From: Deltaproteobacteria bacterium | GTDB taxonomy: Bacteria > Myxococcota > B64-G9 | NCBI GenBank assembly: GCA_030591745.1 | Contig: JAUVAM010000055.1 | Location: 1 to 10,569, forward strand | Direction of reading: 5' to 3' | DNA length: 10,569 bases | Shown here: piece by piece, positions 6,829 to 10,569 of the stretch | Layout: each line of letters opens with the position of its first letter | Numbering within the stretch: the stretch's first letter is position 1 | Notes under the pieces: model-generated | Database searches by the model: none | Seen by the model: only the letters and a program-made list of their open reading frames with translations | Told to the model about the DNA's origin: nothing | Program-made: the position numbers and the translations under genes

Positions 6829-8714
6829 CGGAGCACCCCCAGCAACCACAGCAGGCCCAAGCCCAGGCCAAAGGACCAGACCAGAGAGCGGCCTTCCGTC
6901 CACAGGCCGGCCAAAAAACCACCAGCACGGTGCAGAGACCGAGCCATTTGTCGATAGGCCTGCTCCACGGCTCCCAAGGGCACCCAGCGGAACAGAACGC
7001 GGATGGGCAGATAAAAGGAATGCCCGTAGTGATAATCCTCGGGACGCATTTTCCAATCCGCCGGCTCCTCACCGCTGGTGTAATTGTCCATCATCCCCAC
7101 CTTGCGACGGCCGGCACCCAGCAGGAAAAGAACAAAAACGATCAGGACAGCAAGACCGAAAGCCACGGCAATGCCGCCGGCTTCGATGCTTGCCGTGGCA
7201 CCGGTGATGGAGAAGAGATCAGCCTGTAAGGCCTGCATGCCCTGTGCGGAAAGAACCTCGTTGATGGGCCCGGTGAAAACGCCAGGAGCCACGCCACCCA
7301 GCATCATCACGCCCATCAAGATTATCATGGCCAGGGACATGGGCCAGGGTGCCTCACGCAATTTGGCGTGCCTGTCGGAGAGCTGACCCAAAAAGACGCT
7401 GTGCAAGGCGCGGAACAAATACAAAAACGCGCCGGTGGAGGCGAAGAACAGGGCCGTGGCCAAGAAAACCAAATCCTTGTCGAAGAGGGCCTGGAAAATA
7501 AGCCACTTGGAGTTAAAACCGCTCAAGGGCGGAATGCCTGCCGCGGCGATGATACCCAAAAGGAAGGTGAAAAAACTCACCGGCATGACGTAGGCCAGGC
7601 CTCCCAATTTGTGCATCTCCCGCTCGCCGGTGCGATGCTTGACCGCGGCCAAGGACGCGAAAATGGCACCCTTGAAAAACATGTGGTTGGCCGTGTGGAA
7701 CAAAGCCGCGGCATAGCCCAAAGAACTGCCCGTGGCCAAGGCCGTTGCGATGTAGCCCACGTTGGCCACCGTGGAATGGGCCATCAGGCGCTTCATGTCG
7801 TTGGAGAAAATGGCCATCAAGGTGCCAACCACAGCGGTGAGGGCCCCGATCCAGGCAAGCAAATACATGGGCCAAGGCAGACCGGCCACGGTGGCTACGC
7901 TCGAACCACCGCTTGAGGCGGCGACGAAGACGGGGACCACGAAGACCAGAAAGCCATAAAGGCCGTACTTGATCATGACGCCTGATAGATAGGCCGAGAA
8001 ATCGTCCGGCGCCTCGGCGTGGGCCATGGCCGGCCACATATGGAAAGGAAAGAGAGCCGACTTGGCCAAGAAAGCAGCGCCAAAAAGAAAGATGACCGGG
8101 CAGGCGAAGGCCGGGTTGGTGCTCAGATCCGCGGCCAGGGCGGTCACCGAAGTCGCGATATCGAAAGAACCGGTCCGAGCGTAGATGAACCACAGCCCCA
8201 CCATCATGGCCAGGGTGCCGGCCAGGCTCAGCAGATAGTAAAACAAACCCGCTTTGAAACTTTGATTCTTGCCGTGGCCGATGATGAACAAAGAGGTCCA
8301 GGCCATGAGTTCCCAAAGAGCAAAAAAGACCAACCAGGAGGCTGACAGAAAAATGCCGTTCGAGGCACCCAGCAGCATGAGCCAGAGCGGTGCCACCCTG
8401 GTGGCGTGCTTGTGATCGTTAAAGCCCAGGGAGAAAAGAGCGAAGAGCATCGACGCAACCGCCGAGATGGCCAAGAAGAACCAGGAAAGCTGGCTCAGCT
8501 TCAAACCCAGGGCCACCTCACCCACGGGTTGGTATTGCAAGCCCAAAAAGGACCAACTCAGGCCAATCCCATCATGCAACATGGCCACGACGACCAATAC
8601 GCCCAGGTTGACCAGGAAAAACAAACCCCAGGCCAAACGCTTGGGCAAGGCAAAGGCCAAAAGACCCAAGGCCACCGGCACGGCGATTAAGAGGGGAAGC
8701 ATCAAGGCGTCCAT
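6825..8714 (-). CDS. mbxH': Antiporter-like membrane subunit with C-terminal extension (MbxH'-like, NuoL/MrpA/D family)
   Basis: This 629-residue polytopic protein belongs to the proton-translocating antiporter-like family (Proton_antipo_M). Conserved ion-path positions are intact: the Glu of FALWELMAWTS (E135), the Lys of FLAKSALFPFHMWPAMAHAE (K218), and the Lys of LSGVMIKYGLYG (K249). DMKRLMAHSTVANVGY (306-321) and IPPLSGFNSKW (394-404) are also typical. Residues about 540-629 form an extension beyond the usual core: a soluble YTSGEEPADW segment (545-554), an amphipathic stretch and a final hydrophobic helix. This may take the place of the lateral helix or the separate MbhI subunit; that is inference. 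The start at 8714 follows the upstream stop by 3 bases and has GGGAGGT upstream. It forms part of the ion-pumping membrane arm. Confidence 0.92.
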   Translation of the reverse strand: MDALMLPLLIAVPVALGLLAFALPKRLAWGLFFLVNLGVLVVVAMLHDGIGLSWSFLGLQYQPVGEVALGLKLSQLSWFFLAISAVASMLFALFSLGFNDHKHATRVAPLWLMLLGASNGIFLSASWLVFFALWELMAWTSLFIIGHGKNQSFKAGLFYYLLSLAGTLAMMVGLWFIYARTGSFDIATSVTALAADLSTNPAFACPVIFLFGAAFLAKSALFPFHMWPAMAHAEAPDDFSAYLSGVMIKYGLYGFLVFVVPVFVAASSGGSSVATVAGLPWPMYLLAWIGALTAVVGTLMAIFSNDMKRLMAHSTVANVGYIATALATGSSLGYAAALFHTANHMFFKGAIFASLAAVKHRTGEREMHKLGGLAYVMPVSFFTFLLGIIAAAGIPPLSGFNSKWLIFQALFDKDLVFLATALFFASTGAFLYLFRALHSVFLGQLSDRHAKLREAPWPMSLAMIILMGVMMLGGVAPGVFTGPINEVLSAQGMQALQADLFSITGATASIEAGGIAVAFGLAVLIVFVLFLLGAGRRKVGMMDNYTSGEEPADWKMRPEDYHYGHSFYLPIRVLFRWVPLGAVEQAYRQMARSLHRAGGFLAGLWTEGRSLVWSFGLGLGLLWLLGVLR

Positions 8715-8717
8715 GAT

Positions 8718-10193
8718 TTACCTCCCCGCCAATTGTTGAACCGAGCTGATGTAGGCAGGGCCAAGTTGACCGGGAATCTTCGCAAGCGTTTTGTCCAAGA
8801 GGCCGGGCCAAACCCCCAAGAGCAGGATCAAAATCGCTGAGATCAAGGCCACGGACCCAAAGGCCAGACCATAGGACACGGGCTTGGTTTCTCTCTCGGA
8901 AGACTCAAAAAGCCGGTGGGCCAGACGGAAAAAGTAGGCCGCTTCGACCACTGTTGCACCCAGGATCACGTAGATGCCAATCAGGTAAAACTCACCAGCC
9001 CGGGCCGCCTCGCCCACAACGGCGAACTTTCCCCAAAAGCCGGAGAAAAAAGGCACCCCGATAATCCCCAGGCTGCCGATGATGAAAGCCACGCCCAGCA
9101 TGGGGTTACGTCGCCCCATGCCGGTCCATTCTTTCCATCTGGAGGTCTTTGTGCTCGATACCAAGACACCCACCACCATGAACAGCAGGAGCTTGACCAG
9201 CCCATGACTGATGGCGATGAATAGGCCGCCATAAATGGCCGCCTCCGTCCCCAAGGAAAATGCGATCAAGACCAATCCCATCTGAGCCGCGGACGAAAAC
9301 CCAAGAAGTTTTTTGGCGTCATCAGAAGCCAAAGCGGACAGCTCGCCCACCACCACCGTGATCACGCCCAGGACGAAGAGGGCTTGAGACAGGACCAGGC
9401 CCTGACCGGAAACCAATATGGTGCCGTTGATGCGCAGCAGCGCATAAACACCCGCCAGGGCCATGCCGCCCGACAAGAGAGCGCCAACGGAGGAAGGCGC
9501 GCCTCTGTAAACCTCGGGCACCCAGGCATTGAAAGGAAAAATCTTGGCCTCGAAGAGCAAAGGGGCCAAAAGACACAGGCCCGCGAATGCGGCTACGGCC
9601 GGCTTGAGCCCCTGGAATCCAGCAGCCACCGCGGCGATGTTCAAAGTACCCAGGCTGCGATAGATGAAGGCCACGCCCACCAGATACAGCACCGAGGCCA
9701 CCGTGCCCAAGACCAGCAACTTGGCGGCACCTCGTACCCCCACCCGCCCGTTACCGGATGCCACCAGGGCGTAGCTGGAAATGCCGGCGATCTCGATAAA
9801 AACGAAGAGGTTGAACAAGTCGCCGGTAAACAAAATACCCAAAACGCCCACGTACCAAAACAAAAGCAGCATGTAAAAAGCAGGCGGCTTGTCCGTCCCG
9901 CGGGCCATCTGAAACCAGACCGCGCCCAAGCTAAGAAAGCTCGTCACCAGGGCAAAAAGCAGGCTCAGGTGATCGAAGTGCAAATGGATGCCGAAGGGCG
10001 GTGCCCAGCCGCCCATGATGATCATGAGCGGCGCATCTCCCAGACCGGTCAGCAACCAGGTCGCCATGACAGTGCCACCGGCCAGGACCAACAGAGTCAA
10101 ACCCTTGACCAAAACTGCTGAGAGCCTGCCCAAAATGGGAATGGAGAAGGCGACGCCCAAAGGAATCGCCAACATGAGCACGGGCTGATTCAT
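8718..10193 (-). CDS. mbxH: Antiporter-like membrane subunit (MbxH-like, MrpD/NuoN family)
   Basis: This 491-residue polytopic protein has about fourteen hydrophobic segments and belongs to the MrpD/NuoN group of antiporter-like subunits. GDLFNLFVFIEIAGISSYAL (124-143) carries the conserved Glu (E134). DDAKKLLGFSSAAQMGLV (291-308) and PFFSGFWGKF (381-390) are also family-like. In the central channel, however, the usual K-x-x-x-x-P motif reads FEAKIFPFNAWVPEVY (214-229), with Glu at the expected Lys position and a Lys two residues later. The usual Lys of the SGxxxKxGVYA helix is Leu (L246 in SGGMALAGVYA). It may therefore conduct ions differently from its neighbour or serve as a structural antiporter module. 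The start at 10193 overlaps the MrpC-like stop as ATGA and has GAGGTG upstream. Confidence 0.92.
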   Translation of the reverse strand: MNQPVLMLAIPLGVAFSIPILGRLSAVLVKGLTLLVLAGGTVMATWLLTGLGDAPLMIIMGGWAPPFGIHLHFDHLSLLFALVTSFLSLGAVWFQMARGTDKPPAFYMLLLFWYVGVLGILFTGDLFNLFVFIEIAGISSYALVASGNGRVGVRGAAKLLVLGTVASVLYLVGVAFIYRSLGTLNIAAVAAGFQGLKPAVAAFAGLCLLAPLLFEAKIFPFNAWVPEVYRGAPSSVGALLSGGMALAGVYALLRINGTILVSGQGLVLSQALFVLGVITVVVGELSALASDDAKKLLGFSSAAQMGLVLIAFSLGTEAAIYGGLFIAISHGLVKLLLFMVVGVLVSSTKTSRWKEWTGMGRRNPMLGVAFIIGSLGIIGVPFFSGFWGKFAVVGEAARAGEFYLIGIYVILGATVVEAAYFFRLAHRLFESSERETKPVSYGLAFGSVALISAILILLLGVWPGLLDKTLAKIPGQLGPAYISSVQQLAGR

Positions 10194-10567
10194 TCGCTCA
10201 CCTCTTCTTTCCCCTCGCCGACCGCAGCCAAGTCCAGGCTGCCATGGCCCTCCTGGTATCGAATCGCCAAAACCAGAGCCAAAGCAGTGACGGCCAAGCC
10301 AATGACGATGGATGTCAAAACCAGGGCATGGGGCAAGGGGTCGGCAAAGCGGCCCAGATCACCTGCCTTGGTCAAAGAAGACAGGATGGGTGCCTCGGCG
10401 CCGGCACCAGCACCCGAGGCCACGATGAGTAGATTCACCCCGGCCTCCATCAATCCCAAGGCCAGAATGATTCGAATCAGGTTTTTCTGGGTCAAAATGG
10501 CGTAGAGCCCCACCAACAACAAACCGAATCCGGCAGCATAAAACACGGAATAAAACTGGGCGCTCAT
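10190..10567 (-). CDS. mbxG: MrpC/NuoK-like membrane subunit (MbxG-like)
   Basis: This 125-residue protein has three predicted membrane segments (about 8-28, 30-51 and 80-102) and belongs to the MrpC/MnhC/NuoK family. The membrane Glu at 41 (ALGLMEAGVNLL) and the signature DPLPHALVLTSIVIGLAVTA (76-95) are typical of MrpC. The last 20 residues form a charged tail (EGKEEVSE end). It sits between the antiporter-like subunits and the rest of the membrane arm in Mrp and Mbx complexes. The ATG at 10567 is two bases from the window edge, so its ribosome site cannot be seen. The bases ATGA at this start would allow an upstream gene to end at 10564 in the same overlapping style as elsewhere in the operon. 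The stop overlaps the next start. Confidence 0.9.
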   Translation of the reverse strand: MSAQFYSVFYAAGFGLLLVGLYAILTQKNLIRIILALGLMEAGVNLLIVASGAGAGAEAPILSSLTKAGDLGRFADPLPHALVLTSIVIGLAVTALALVLAIRYQEGHGSLDLAAVGEGKEEVSE

Positions 10568-10569
10568 GC

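Noticed and set aside
5929..7056. An extended NuoH-like protein starting at 7056
   Set aside because: The extra 76 residues overlap the preceding antiporter-like gene in another frame and lack membrane or family features; the start at 6828 gives the normal family length.

Overview
The window is a stretch of bacterial chromosome with all genes on the minus strand, so it reads from the right edge to the left. By eye the GC content is moderately high. A TonB-type envelope protein at the left end implies an organism with an outer membrane. The energy genes and a rubrerythrin-like protein suggest an anaerobe or facultative anaerobe. A Desulfobacterota, Myxococcota or related deltaproteobacterial lineage would fit, but this is inference and no marker gene settles it.

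From 10567 down to 1716 lies the distal part of one tightly packed operon for a complex I-like membrane complex. In transcription order the genes encode an MrpC/NuoK-like subunit (10567-10190), two antiporter-like subunits of the MrpD/NuoL/M/N family (10193-8718 and 8714-6825), a NuoH-like subunit (6828-5929), a NuoB-like subunit (5923-5291), a NuoC-like subunit (5294-4794), a NuoD/hydrogenase large subunit-like protein (4794-3643), and a 635-residue protein (3623-1716). The last is a NuoI-like ferredoxin fused to a GltD/NfnL-type FAD and NAD(P)H oxidoreductase. Neighbouring genes overlap by 1 or 4 bases or lie 3 to 19 bases apart. The order G-H-H'-M-J-K-L-N matches the archaeal mbx (MBS, membrane-bound sulfane sulfur reductase) operon. 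It differs from mbh, where there is one H gene and M follows L. Upstream Mrp-type genes (mbxA-F equivalents) probably lie beyond the right edge.

Two features stand out. The catalytic large subunit keeps only one cysteine of each NiFe-binding CxxC pair, and aspartate stands at the other position (C82xxD85 and C377xxD380), so it is not expected to be a NiFe hydrogenase. The NuoI-like subunit also carries its own pyridine-nucleotide flavoprotein. The simplest reading is an ion-translocating complex that couples NAD(P)H, and perhaps ferredoxin, to a non-hydrogen reaction at the J/L subunits, with a GltD-type module in place of the NuoEFG input module of complex I.

One base after the fusion gene comes a ferritin-like/rubrerythrin-family gene (1714-1229), probably the last gene of the operon. 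A 97-base gap with a plausible sigma70-type promoter follows. It leads into a TonB-family protein gene (1131-1) that runs off the left edge. No tRNA, rRNA, CRISPR array, insertion sequence or clear terminator was seen.
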